Position numbers and translations under genes: made by a program. The notes under the pieces were generated by a model, which was given only the letters and a program-made list of their open reading frames with translations, was not told the DNA's origin and ran no database searches. This document shows, in pieces, positions 20,121 to 27,981 of a stretch of 64,000 nt of DNA. Positions within the stretch are counted from its first letter, which is position 1; the number at the start of each line of letters is the position of its first letter. Source of the stretch: Vibrio sp. S17_S38 (GTDB lineage: Bacteria; Pseudomonadota; Gammaproteobacteria; Enterobacterales; Vibrionaceae); contig NZ_JAAUWW010000001.1 in the NCBI RefSeq assembly GCF_014694375.1, positions 124,001 to 188,000 of the forward strand. The letters run 5' to 3'.

Positions 20121-20176
20121 TTTTTCAGTGGTTTGCGCTGAAAAAATAGTGTAACTTAAATCACACTATTTTTTCA
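20121..20176 (+). promoter_or_regulatory. Two mutually exclusive hairpins in the alaA upstream region
   Basis: Hairpin A pairs 20121-20128 with 20138-20145 (8 bp). Hairpin B pairs 20139-20152 with 20163-20176 (14 bp, perfect, six T at its 3' side). Both use the strand 20139-20145, so only one can form. Hairpin B ends 16 bases before the alaA ATG. If transcribed, this could be a leader switch; if not, B is a long operator-like palindrome. Confidence 0.45.
20150..20165 (+). promoter_or_regulatory. CRP-like site upstream of alaA
   Basis: TGTAACTTAAATCACA fits TGTGA-N6-TCACA with one mismatch. It sits in the loop and inner stem of hairpin B, only 28 bases before the alaA ATG, which would suit repression of alaA or activation of menF if the motif is real. 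Confidence 0.35.
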
Positions 20177-20192
20177 CCACCTGAGAGCCGCC

Positions 20193-21407
20193 ATGAAAAA
20201 CATCGAGATGTCATCAAAACTCGATAATGTCTGTTACGACATTCGAGGCCCAATCTTAAAACATGCCAAACGCATGGAAGAAGAAGGGCAAAAAATATTA
20301 AAACTCAATATTGGCAACCCCGCCCCATTTGGTTTTGATGCCCCTGATGAAATCTTAGTTGATGTAATTCGTAACCTACCTACTTCTCAAGGTTATTGTG
20401 ACTCCAAAGGCATTTATTCTGCGCGTAAAGCGGTCGTACAGCATTATCAAAAATTAGGGTTACGTGATTTAGAAGTTGAAGATGTCTATATCGGCAATGG
20501 TGCTTCCGAGTTGATCGTAATGTCACTGCAAGCCTTACTGAATAATGGTGACGAAATATTAATTCCTGCGCCAGATTATCCATTATGGACAGCTGCCGCA
20601 TCACTCGCAGGTGGTAAACCGGTTCATTATATTTGTGATGAATCTTCCGATTGGTATCCAGACTTAGACGATATTAAGAAGAAAATCACACCAAATACTC
20701 GTGGTATTGTGCTGATAAACCCCAACAACCCAACCGGTGCGGTATACAGCCGAGACTTTTTGATACAAGTCGTTGAGATTGCACGTCAACATGGACTGAT
20801 TATTTTTGCTGATGAAATTTACGATAAAGTTCTCTATGACGGCGCAACCCACACTTCAATTGCCACGCTAGCTGACGATGTTTTAATGGCAACCTTCAAT
20901 GGCTTGTCTAAAGCTTATCGTGTTTGTGGTTTCCGTGGTGGTTGGATGTTCTTAACTGGCCCTAAACACTTAGCGAAAGGCTATGTGGACGGCCTCGATA
21001 TGCTCGCGTCAATGCGACTATGTGCCAACGTACCAATGCAACACGCGATTCAAACGGCGCTAGGTGGTTATCAAAGTATTAATGAATTACTCTTACCTGG
21101 TGGACGCTTATTGGAACAACGAAACAAAGCGTATGAACTAATCACACAGATCCCAGGTATTACTTGTGTCAAACCCAAAGGGGCAATGTATTTATTCCCA
21201 AAAATAGACACTAAAAAATACAAGATTAAAGATGATGCCAAGATGGTGCTCGATTTCTTAATTCAAGAAAAAGTGCTGCTGGTTCAAGGTACTGGCTTTA
21301 ACTGGAAACAACCCGATCACTTCCGCATTGTTACCTTACCTCATGTGGAAGATTTAGAAATCGCGATTGGCCGCTTTGAACGATTCTTATCGACCTACTC
21401 TCAATAA
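20193..21407 (+). CDS. alaA: Alanine transaminase AlaA (glutamate-pyruvate aminotransferase)
   Basis: 404 aa PLP-dependent class I aminotransferase, near-identical in length and pattern to E. coli AlaA (YfbQ). Marks are [12 protein letters not shown] at the start, [40 protein letters not shown] with the PLP-pyridine Asp, and [17 protein letters not shown] with the Schiff-base Lys. It makes alanine from pyruvate and glutamate. A hairpin just after the stop looks like its terminator. Confidence 0.95.
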   Translation: MKNIEMSSKLDNVCYDIRGPILKHAKRMEEEGQKILKLNIGNPAPFGFDAPDEILVDVIRNLPTSQGYCDSKGIYSARKAVVQHYQKLGLRDLEVEDVYIGNGASELIVMSLQALLNNGDEILIPAPDYPLWTAAASLAGGKPVHYICDESSDWYPDLDDIKKKITPNTRGIVLINPNNPTGAVYSRDFLIQVVEIARQHGLIIFADEIYDKVLYDGATHTSIATLADDVLMATFNGLSKAYRVCGFRGGWMFLTGPKHLAKGYVDGLDMLASMRLCANVPMQHAIQTALGGYQSINELLLPGGRLLEQRNKAYELITQIPGITCVKPKGAMYLFPKIDTKKYKIKDDAKMVLDFLIQEKVLLVQGTGFNWKQPDHFRIVTLPHVEDLEIAIGRFERFLSTYSQ

Positions 21408-21414
21408 TTATGCC

Positions 21415-21444
21415 TCAGGCTTCAGCTCTCAAACTGAAGCCTGA
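21415..21444 (+). terminator. Terminator-like hairpin after alaA
   Basis: An 11-bp perfect stem (21415-21425 with 21434-21444) with an 8-nt loop starts 8 bases after the alaA stop and is followed by TTTGTATTCTT. It argues against translation of yfbR from the ATG at 21410, which would run through it. Confidence 0.65.
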
Positions 21445-21484
21445 TTTGTATTCTTCTCAAGCATCTAAAATGGCAGGAGGCCGT

Positions 21485-22123
21485 ATGAATACCGATAGCA
21501 ATTCTCTCCCTAACTTATTAACGCCATCTTCAACACTAGAACAACCAAGTCACTTCTTTGCGCATCTTGCGCGGATGAAGCTAATTCAACGCTGGCCATT
21601 AATGCGTTCAATCTCAGCTGAGAACATTTCCGAACATAGCTTACAAGTTGCCTTTGTTGGTCATGCTTTGGCGATCATAAAAAACAAAAAATTTGGCGGT
21701 AAGTTAAATCCTGAACGTATAGCATTACTCGGCATGTACCACGATACAAGTGAAGTATTAACTGGTGACTTGCCTACGCCAGTGAAATACCACAACCCTG
21801 AAATTGCAAAAGAATATAAGAAAATTGAATTAGAAGCAGAAAGAAGATTAGTGTCGATGCTGCCTGAAGAGCTACAAGAAGATTTCGCCCCTTTTCTGAT
21901 TAGTGATGCTATGAATCCTGAAGAACAAGCGATGGTGAAACAAGCCGATAGCTTATGCGCTTATTTAAAATGTTTAGAAGAGCTTTCGGTTGGTAACCAT
22001 GAATTCGAACAAGCTAAAGCACGCTTATTACTAACCTTGAAAGAACGTGAAACACCTGAAATGCGTTATTTTTTAACCGTTTTTGCACCAAGTTTTGAGC
22101 TAACCTTAGATGAAATAAGCTAA
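21485..22123 (+). CDS. yfbR: 5'-Deoxynucleotidase YfbR
   Basis: 212 aa from the ATG at 21485, which has AGGAGG four bases upstream. The in-frame ATG at 21410 has no ribosome site and would place codons in the alaA terminator. HD-domain phosphohydrolase: [19 protein letters not shown], then [12 protein letters not shown] and [20 protein letters not shown] with the HD metal pair, and [15 protein letters not shown]. It dephosphorylates dNMPs in the cytosol. About 15 N-terminal residues precede the usual family start, which is a small oddity. Confidence 0.92.
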   Translation: MNTDSNSLPNLLTPSSTLEQPSHFFAHLARMKLIQRWPLMRSISAENISEHSLQVAFVGHALAIIKNKKFGGKLNPERIALLGMYHDTSEVLTGDLPTPVKYHNPEIAKEYKKIELEAERRLVSMLPEELQEDFAPFLISDAMNPEEQAMVKQADSLCAYLKCLEELSVGNHEFEQAKARLLLTLKERETPEMRYFLTVFAPSFELTLDEIS

Positions 22124-22147
22124 TTAAAAACGTTGATGAGGAAAAAC

Positions 22148-23551
22148 ATGTCTAAACCATCTTCTGCATCCAAACCATCTAATACACCCGTCAATACTGC
22201 GATGCTCGACATTCCTAATAACATAGCTTGGCAAGCTCGCATGAATAACGAGCAAAAATTAAGACGGAACGATCACCGTGATGCATTTCAACGCGATCGA
22301 GCACGAGTTCTTCACTCTGCCGCTTTTCGTCGCTTACAAGCCAAAACTCAAGTGCATAGCACCGGACATAATGATTTCTACCGCACTCGCCTAACGCACT
22401 CTTTAGAAGTATCTCAAATAGGCACCGGAATCTTAGAACAAATAAAACGTAAACAACCTCAATACTCAGAGATATTACCCGATTCTAGTTTAGTCGAAAC
22501 ACTATGTTTGGCGCATGATATTGGTCACCCTCCTTTTGGTCACGGCGGTGAAGTAGCACTCAACTACATGCTTCGTCACCATGGTGGATTTGAAGGTAAT
22601 GCACAAACTTTCCGTATTGTTAGCCAACTCGAACCTTATACTGAAAACAACGGGATGAATCTCGCGCGACGTACCTTATTAGGACTACTAAAATACCCAG
22701 CGTTAATTAGCCAAGTACAGTCTTCGATACGCCCACCTGATATCACTACACCACGGCAACTAAAAGCTCAAGACTGGTTACCTGCAAAAGGAATTTATGA
22801 CATTGACCAAGAGTTTTTAAAATGGGTACTTGAACCATTATCCCTTCGTGATCAAGCTGCACTTTCAACTCTACGCCCAAAATTTTTAAACCCAGAGCCT
22901 GAAAACACTCCACCTTATGCTCACCATAAAACTCGCTTTAAATCCTTAGATGGCTCTATCATGGAATTAGCCGATGATATTGCTTATGGCGTGCACGATT
23001 TAGAAGATGCCATCGTATTGAATATGATTTCTCGTAAACAATGGCAAGAAGGTGCGGCCAGTCAATTAGCCGAATGTGGTGATGAATGGTTTGAGAAAAA
23101 TATAGATACATTGAGCGAAAAGCTCTTTTCAGATAAGCACCACCACCGTAAAGATGCAATTGGTGGAATCGTCAACGCCTTACTAACCAGTATTAACCTA
23201 GACACCGTTAATTCTGACCAACCTTTTGATACTCCTTTACTCAACATCAACGCTTATATGGATGCGCCAGTTGCTCATGCCCTAGAAGTGTTTAAGCAAT
23301 TTGTTTTTAAAAATGTCATTTATGTCCCAGAAGTTCAGCAATTTGAATATAAAGGACAACAAATCATTATGGATATTTTCGAAGCATTAAATGCCGATCC
23401 AATGCGATTATTACCAAATGCAACGAAGGAAAAATGGCAACAAGCAGAGAATGATCACCAAGGTGGCACTCGAGTTCTAGCCGATTACATTTCAGCGATG
23501 ACCGATGGTTACGCACAACGAATGCATCAGCAATTATTTTCAGCGATTTGA
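22148..23551 (+). CDS. dgt: dGTPase / deoxynucleoside triphosphate triphosphohydrolase
   Basis: 467 aa from the ATG at 22148, with GATGAGGA just upstream. HD-superfamily enzyme that splits dNTPs to nucleoside and triphosphate. FRRLQAKTQVH, RTRLTHSLEVSQIG and CLAHDIGHPPFGHGGE supply the H...HD...D metal site, and ELADDIAYGVHDLEDAI the later Asp. It sits directly after the nucleotidase yfbR (24-base gap), suggesting a shared nucleotide-pool role. Confidence 0.92.
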   Translation: MSKPSSASKPSNTPVNTAMLDIPNNIAWQARMNNEQKLRRNDHRDAFQRDRARVLHSAAFRRLQAKTQVHSTGHNDFYRTRLTHSLEVSQIGTGILEQIKRKQPQYSEILPDSSLVETLCLAHDIGHPPFGHGGEVALNYMLRHHGGFEGNAQTFRIVSQLEPYTENNGMNLARRTLLGLLKYPALISQVQSSIRPPDITTPRQLKAQDWLPAKGIYDIDQEFLKWVLEPLSLRDQAALSTLRPKFLNPEPENTPPYAHHKTRFKSLDGSIMELADDIAYGVHDLEDAIVLNMISRKQWQEGAASQLAECGDEWFEKNIDTLSEKLFSDKHHHRKDAIGGIVNALLTSINLDTVNSDQPFDTPLLNINAYMDAPVAHALEVFKQFVFKNVIYVPEVQQFEYKGQQIIMDIFEALNADPMRLLPNATKEKWQQAENDHQGGTRVLADYISAMTDGYAQRMHQQLFSAI

Positions 23552-23556
23552 TCAAC

Positions 23557-24237
23557 TTACTTATAATTTTTATCAAACACACCATCGGGCATTTGCGATA
23601 TATGAAAATCCACCATTTGCTCGAAAGCGTGAATCAGTGGTGAAAAGTCCACAGAAGGCTCTATCAATTGCAAACCATAATACCCAGCTTCAACTGTAGA
23701 AAGATGTTGTATCGACGGAGCTTTACGGATGCGATAATTTCCCTCAAGGTTCTCTGGCAATTGAACTCGAACGAAAGAATGAAGGTTGGTAGATAGCTGC
23801 CAAATTTTATACGCTTTCTTCCAAGTCCCATCGAGTAGAATTAAACGTTTTTTTGATTTTGTTAAATGAGTCTGTTTAAGTTGAGTCACGGTTTGCGTTT
23901 TCTCAACACTATATTGCCCTATATTATTTGGCTTCAAACTATATTGTTGAAGCCAATCATCAATCTCAATACTCTCAGCACCTGGATATAAAACCGCAGA
24001 TTCTACATCCGCATCATCTAACAATGAATTGAGATCATTATGCTGACTAAAGTCTTCACCAACAAAACACACACAATTACTTAAGCTTAATGCTAAAATC
24101 TTAGCCGTTCCCATCGGGCGTTTTGCTTCAGATGGATGCTGTAAGATCACGACTTCAGTCTCATTCGAAATAAAGGTGATCCACCGGCAAATACAAGCAA
24201 GGTTCGCTTTACCACATTTTAGACAATATCGAGACAT
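23557..24237 (-). CDS. DTW-domain tRNA-uridine aminocarboxypropyltransferase (TapT/YfiP-like)
   Basis: 226 aa from the ATG at 24237; the longer GTG start at 24261 would overlap the divergent gene and has no ribosome site. Cysteines 5, 8, 15 and 17 form a zinc-binding-like cluster at the N-terminus. LILLDGTWKKAYKIW is the D-x-T-W motif that names the family, and VILQHPSEAKRPMGTA is typical. Such enzymes add the aminocarboxypropyl group to U47 of tRNA. It converges on dgt (5-base gap) and its start is 11 bases from the divergent rhombosortase start. Confidence 0.87.
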   Translation of the reverse strand: MSRYCLKCGKANLACICRWITFISNETEVVILQHPSEAKRPMGTAKILALSLSNCVCFVGEDFSQHNDLNSLLDDADVESAVLYPGAESIEIDDWLQQYSLKPNNIGQYSVEKTQTVTQLKQTHLTKSKKRLILLDGTWKKAYKIWQLSTNLHSFVRVQLPENLEGNYRIRKAPSIQHLSTVEAGYYGLQLIEPSVDFSPLIHAFEQMVDFHISQMPDGVFDKNYK

Positions 24238-24248
24238 AAGGACGTTAT

Positions 24249-24809
24249 TTGTTCCGTACACTGGTTATTATAAGTGCCGCCATGGCGATATTTCAGATCC
24301 CTTTATTACAAACTTGGATGCAATGGGACAGTAACTTAATTGCATCTGGACAAGTATGGCGGATCGTAACAGGAAATTTCACTCATACCAATATCTATCA
24401 TTTAGGGATGAATCTGATTGGCTTATGGCTAATAACGTCTATATTTCGCTCAGAGTTTCACACACAAACCTTTATCTGGCTTGTCATGTTTCTTTCCACA
24501 TCCGTTGGTCTACTATTACTCACAACTTCCACTCAAGTCTATGTGGGTTTATCTGGAGTGTTACACGGCATATTTGGCTTCTATGCAATGAAAGAATGGC
24601 GAGGTGGCAATAGAGCGAGTTTATTCTTGGCTATTGGATTAGTTATCAAAATACTTTGGGAGCAGATGCTAGGATCACCGACAGACAGTGAACAATTGAT
24701 TGGGGCAAACGTCGCGATTAATGCTCACTTATTTGGCACAATTACAGGATTTATCTTAGCTTTGACTCCAATAGATAAAGTATTAAAAAGAACACCTAGT
24801 AATATGTGA
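24249..24809 (+). CDS. rrtA: Rhombosortase (rhomboid-family intramembrane serine protease)
   Basis: 186 aa with about six membrane segments. The catalytic pair is GLSGVLHG (Ser102) and NAHLFGTITG (His160), and HTNIYHLGMNLIGLW is the usual rhomboid loop. The short form without extra domains matches rhombosortases, which process GlyGly-CTERM tails of secreted proteins in Vibrio. The TTG at 24249 has AAGGA six bases upstream and gives a full first membrane span, so it is preferred to the ATG at 24282. No GlyGly-CTERM substrate lies in the window. Confidence 0.88.
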   Translation: MFRTLVIISAAMAIFQIPLLQTWMQWDSNLIASGQVWRIVTGNFTHTNIYHLGMNLIGLWLITSIFRSEFHTQTFIWLVMFLSTSVGLLLLTTSTQVYVGLSGVLHGIFGFYAMKEWRGGNRASLFLAIGLVIKILWEQMLGSPTDSEQLIGANVAINAHLFGTITGFILALTPIDKVLKRTPSNM

Positions 24810-24904
24810 AGTACTCCCTACTAAGTGCCCTTTTATTATTTTCGTTCTAATTCTCAAGTGGGTTTATATATTGGCATGTTCATTTATTGAAAACTTGATG
24901 TTAA

Positions 24905-25201
24905 TTAAAGCAAAATACGGTCTTTATTTTTATCAATGGTTGACTGTCCGATCCCTTTCACCTGCTTTAATGATTCCATATCTTTAAACTTACCGTGTTC
25001 TTTTCGATAATTAATAATATCTTGCGCTTTCTTATCACCAATACCTTTAAGCATTGTCGCAATTTCAGTCGCATCAGCCGTATTAATATTAACGGTAATG
25101 GCGATACCTTCATGCTGTACATCCGCATTCTCAGCAATCGCCATTCCTGCTGGCATTAACACCGTGATAAGCAATAAACATAAACTTGATAACATTCGCA
25201 T
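24905..25201 (-). CDS. comEA: ComEA-family helix-hairpin-helix DNA-binding protein
   Basis: 98 aa: signal peptide (to about MAIA) then one ComEA domain with two HhH motifs, MLKGIGDKKAQDIINYRKEHG and LKQVKGIGQSTIDKNK. Exported ComEA binds incoming DNA in the periplasm and ratchets it inward during natural transformation in Vibrio. It follows ppiD, as ybaV does in E. coli. Its upstream region has an 8-bp inverted repeat. Confidence 0.9.
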   Translation of the reverse strand: MRMLSSLCLLLITVLMPAGMAIAENADVQHEGIAITVNINTADATEIATMLKGIGDKKAQDIINYRKEHGKFKDMESLKQVKGIGQSTIDKNKDRILL

Positions 25202-25263
25202 AGACTAGCTCTTCTCTTTTAAAAAATTGAAGCGCCAGATTAAATCAACCAACGATGTAATTT

Positions 25264-25287
25264 TGTCTCAAAAATGGACTTGAGACA
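25264..25287 (-). promoter_or_regulatory. Inverted repeat upstream of comEA
   Basis: TGTCTCAA (25264-25271) and TTGAGACA (25280-25287) form a perfect 8-bp inverted repeat with an 8-nt spacer, 63 bases before the comEA ATG. It resembles a dimeric regulator site. The regulator is unknown; it does not fit a CRP or TfoX-linked CRP-S consensus well. Confidence 0.35.
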
Positions 25288-25388
25288 GACCACATAACAA
25301 TAAGTAATTAACTAAAATAATAATTACAACTAGCTGAACCATACGGAAATATAAATAAATCGAAAATTTAAGTTAATCGCTAAGAAGC

Positions 25389-25413
25389 AAAAAGGCTGCG
25401 TAGGGCAGCCTTT
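25389..25413 (-). terminator. Terminator of ppiD
   Basis: A 9-bp perfect stem (25391-25399 with 25405-25413) with a 5-nt loop is followed on the minus strand by TTGCTTCTT, shortly after the ppiD stop. Confidence 0.75.
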
Positions 25414-25450
25414 CATTATTTATTGAATATTCACAGACTACAATTGAAGG

Positions 25451-27313
25451 CTATTGCTCTTCTTGTAATGCCTTATATTCAATAGAAGTATTTTCACGTA
25501 ATCCAGCAATAATCGCCGTAATATCTTGTTGATTATTCAACTTCAATAATTGGCCGCCAATTTGCTGTGCATATTGGTCATTATTCTCAATAGTTACTTT
25601 ATTTAACTTAATCACGACAATGTTACCTTGCTGATCGCGAGACTGGCCATAAACAGCTTTATCACCATTAGGATGCGGCATAGCATAAACACTTGAGGCA
25701 AGAGGTGAGCGTCGATCAATCATCTCCACATCACCAAAGCTAACATGCTGTGCAGCTAAAACTGATTCATCCCCACCTTGAAGTGCTTTGACCATTTTTT
25801 GGGCCGCCGCTAATGCATCTTGCTCACCTTTTGTTTTCGCAACGCTTTGTTGAACTTTAGCGTGTACTTCTTCAAGTGGCAGAACCATTTCTTTACGTAC
25901 ATCTTCAACGTGGACAACGACAACATGTTCAGGAGCGACTTCTAATACTTCAGAGTTCAAACCATCTTGTTTAACGTCTGCACTTTCTAATGCTTTAGTT
26001 ACACTTTGAGATTGTAAAATTTCAGGGGAGTTATCAGCCGAAATATAATCTGTTTTCTGTACTGTTCCGTTAATCGCTTTCGCCGACTCACTTAATGAAT
26101 CTGGAGATTCAAATGCTACGGACTCAAGTTTAGTTTGCAACTTGTAGAATTGGTCAACGGCCTTTTCATCTAATAAATCAGATTTAATGCTAGCCACTAC
26201 TTCTGAGTATGGTTTAGCTTGTGCTTGTTTTACATCTTCAAGCTCAATAATGTGATAGCCAAAATCAGATTTAACGATTTCAGAAACATCACCTTTTTCT
26301 TTCAAATCAAAAGCAGCTTTCTCAAACTCAGGATCCATCACACCTTGTTCAATCCAACCCAAATCACCACCAGATTTTGCACTTCCGATGTCTTCTGAAT
26401 TTTCTTGAGCAAGCGTAGCAAAATCAGCACCGCCTTTTAACTTAGCTAAAATAGACTCGGCTTTCGCTTTATCATCTTTAATTAAAATATGTGCAACCTT
26501 ACGTTGACCTTTAGATGAAAACTTATCTAAATGCGCTTGATAGTATTTTTGGGCTTCTTCATCCGTGATCTTAATAGATTTCTTTAACTGCTCAGCTGAA
26601 AGTTCCAGGTAAGATACTTTCATTTGTTCTGGGCGAGTATAAGTATCTTGATGGGCTGAATAATAAGCTTTAATTTCATCTTCAGACACCTTGGCCTTTT
26701 TAGAAAAATCAGCCACATTCAATACAAGAGATTGAATCTCGCGTTGTTGAGTAATCAGTTTACTCTGGATGCTAATTTCAGTTGGAAGTACAAATTCACT
26801 TCCTTGTAGTGCGGTCACGACTTGATTACGCAATAAATCCTTACGTAAATACTCAGCAAAACTGTCCGCCGAGAAACCAGCACGACGTAATGTTGCAGCA
26901 TAACTATCTTGATCAAACTTCCCATCTTTTTGGAATTGAGGCATCGTCAAAATCAAATCGCGCACTTGTTTATCACTGATACGCAAGTTCAATGATTCGG
27001 CATACTGCTGTAGCAATACATCATTGATCATTTGGTCTAAGACACTTTTACGAAATGATTGTACGTATTGGGGGTCACCCATCATTTGGGAAAAATAATC
27101 ACCCATTTGTGATTGCATTTGATTACGCTGATTTTGATAAGCTTGCTCAAATGACCCACGGTCAATTTCTGTATGACCCACTTTCGCGGCAACATTGCTA
27201 CCGCCAGTGACTAAATAACTGCTTACACCAGCAAATACAAATGAAAGGATAATTAACCCTAAAATAATTTTAATTGCGATGCCATTTACGCCTTCGCGTA
27301 GTCGATCCATCAT
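25451..27313 (-). CDS. ppiD: Periplasmic folding chaperone PpiD
   Basis: 620 aa, inner-membrane anchored. One membrane span at about residues 13-36 (IAIKIILGLIILSFVFAGVS) leads to a SurA-like chaperone region with DVLLQQYAESLNLRISD. A parvulin (PpiC) domain follows at about 267-360 with RKVAHILIKD, SGGDLGWIEQG and SDFGYHIIELEDV. In E. coli it sits at the Sec translocon and helps outer-membrane and secreted proteins fold. It follows hupB, as in E. coli. Confidence 0.94.
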   Translation of the reverse strand: MMDRLREGVNGIAIKIILGLIILSFVFAGVSSYLVTGGSNVAAKVGHTEIDRGSFEQAYQNQRNQMQSQMGDYFSQMMGDPQYVQSFRKSVLDQMINDVLLQQYAESLNLRISDKQVRDLILTMPQFQKDGKFDQDSYAATLRRAGFSADSFAEYLRKDLLRNQVVTALQGSEFVLPTEISIQSKLITQQREIQSLVLNVADFSKKAKVSEDEIKAYYSAHQDTYTRPEQMKVSYLELSAEQLKKSIKITDEEAQKYYQAHLDKFSSKGQRKVAHILIKDDKAKAESILAKLKGGADFATLAQENSEDIGSAKSGGDLGWIEQGVMDPEFEKAAFDLKEKGDVSEIVKSDFGYHIIELEDVKQAQAKPYSEVVASIKSDLLDEKAVDQFYKLQTKLESVAFESPDSLSESAKAINGTVQKTDYISADNSPEILQSQSVTKALESADVKQDGLNSEVLEVAPEHVVVVHVEDVRKEMVLPLEEVHAKVQQSVAKTKGEQDALAAAQKMVKALQGGDESVLAAQHVSFGDVEMIDRRSPLASSVYAMPHPNGDKAVYGQSRDQQGNIVVIKLNKVTIENNDQYAQQIGGQLLKLNNQQDITAIIAGLRENTSIEYKALQEEQ

Positions 27314-27400
27314 AGTCTGATTGCTCTCTAGATACTGACTGATACCAGCATGAATACCACGCTGACAAAATGAAAAATATTACATTCGATAATATCAGAA

Positions 27401-27432
27401 AAAGAAAAGCGCACCAGTAAGATGCGCCTTTT
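27401..27432 (-). terminator. Hairpin between hupB and ppiD
   Basis: A 9-bp stem with a one-base bulge (27405-27413 with 27423-27432) is followed on the minus strand by TCTTTTTC. It probably ends most hupB transcripts before ppiD. Confidence 0.6.
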
Positions 27433-27493
27433 GATAGTGAAAGATTGAGGTAATTCGAAAAACCTAACCTAAATTATCTTTAAATCGAACTAA

Positions 27494-27769
27494 TTATGCG
27501 TTGCAAGCATCTTTTAGTGCTTTACCAGCTTTAAAAGCAGGCACTTTAGCTTCAGAAATTTGGATCTCTTCACCGGTTTTTGGGTTACGACCTGTGCGAG
27601 CGGCACGAGTACGTACACTGAAAGTACCAAAGCCAACGAGTGCAACTTGATCTTCTGATTTCAATGTTTCTGTTACTGCTTCAATAAATGCGTCTAATGC
27701 ACGACCAGCGGCGGCTTTAGAGATATCTGCGTCACCAGCAATTTTTTCTACTAATTGAGTTTTATTCAC
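27494..27769 (-). CDS. hupB: DNA-binding protein HU-beta
   Basis: 91 aa, full-length HU. Nucleoid protein that binds and bends DNA without strong sequence preference. The N-terminal helices ([20 protein letters not shown]) and the arm [18 protein letters not shown] with [18 protein letters not shown] are unmistakable. The start is GTG at 27769 with AGAGGA seven bases upstream; E. coli hupB also uses GTG. It lies between lon and ppiD, in conserved order. Confidence 0.97.
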   Translation of the reverse strand: MNKTQLVEKIAGDADISKAAAGRALDAFIEAVTETLKSEDQVALVGFGTFSVRTRAARTGRNPKTGEEIQISEAKVPAFKAGKALKDACNA

Positions 27770-27981
27770 TTGTTGTTCCTCTCTTTGCTACTTACAAATA
27801 TAAGCAGTGTTTCGTTCCATAAAATGAAATTGCAATATTTAGACTGAGCCTTTATTACTTTAAGTCTTTATGACTAGGCGGCTCAGGTCTATAGAGACTT
27901 AACTTAGCCTTGAAAAAAAACGCTGACAAGTACTTTCCGACCTGTCAGTGTCAAACTTTTAGCTAAATTTGTTTAATATCA

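Larger units (their letters stand above)
19875..20192. other. menF-alaA divergent intergenic region
   Basis: This 318-base, AT-rich gap contains the promoters of menF (minus) and alaA (plus). Its alaA-proximal third holds two overlapping hairpins and a CRP-like site, described separately. No open reading frame or RNA gene was recognised in the remainder. Confidence 0.5.

Noticed and set aside
21410..21484. 25-residue N-terminal extension of YfbR
   Set aside because: No ribosome site, and it would pass through the hairpin that follows alaA; the ATG at 21485 has AGGAGG.
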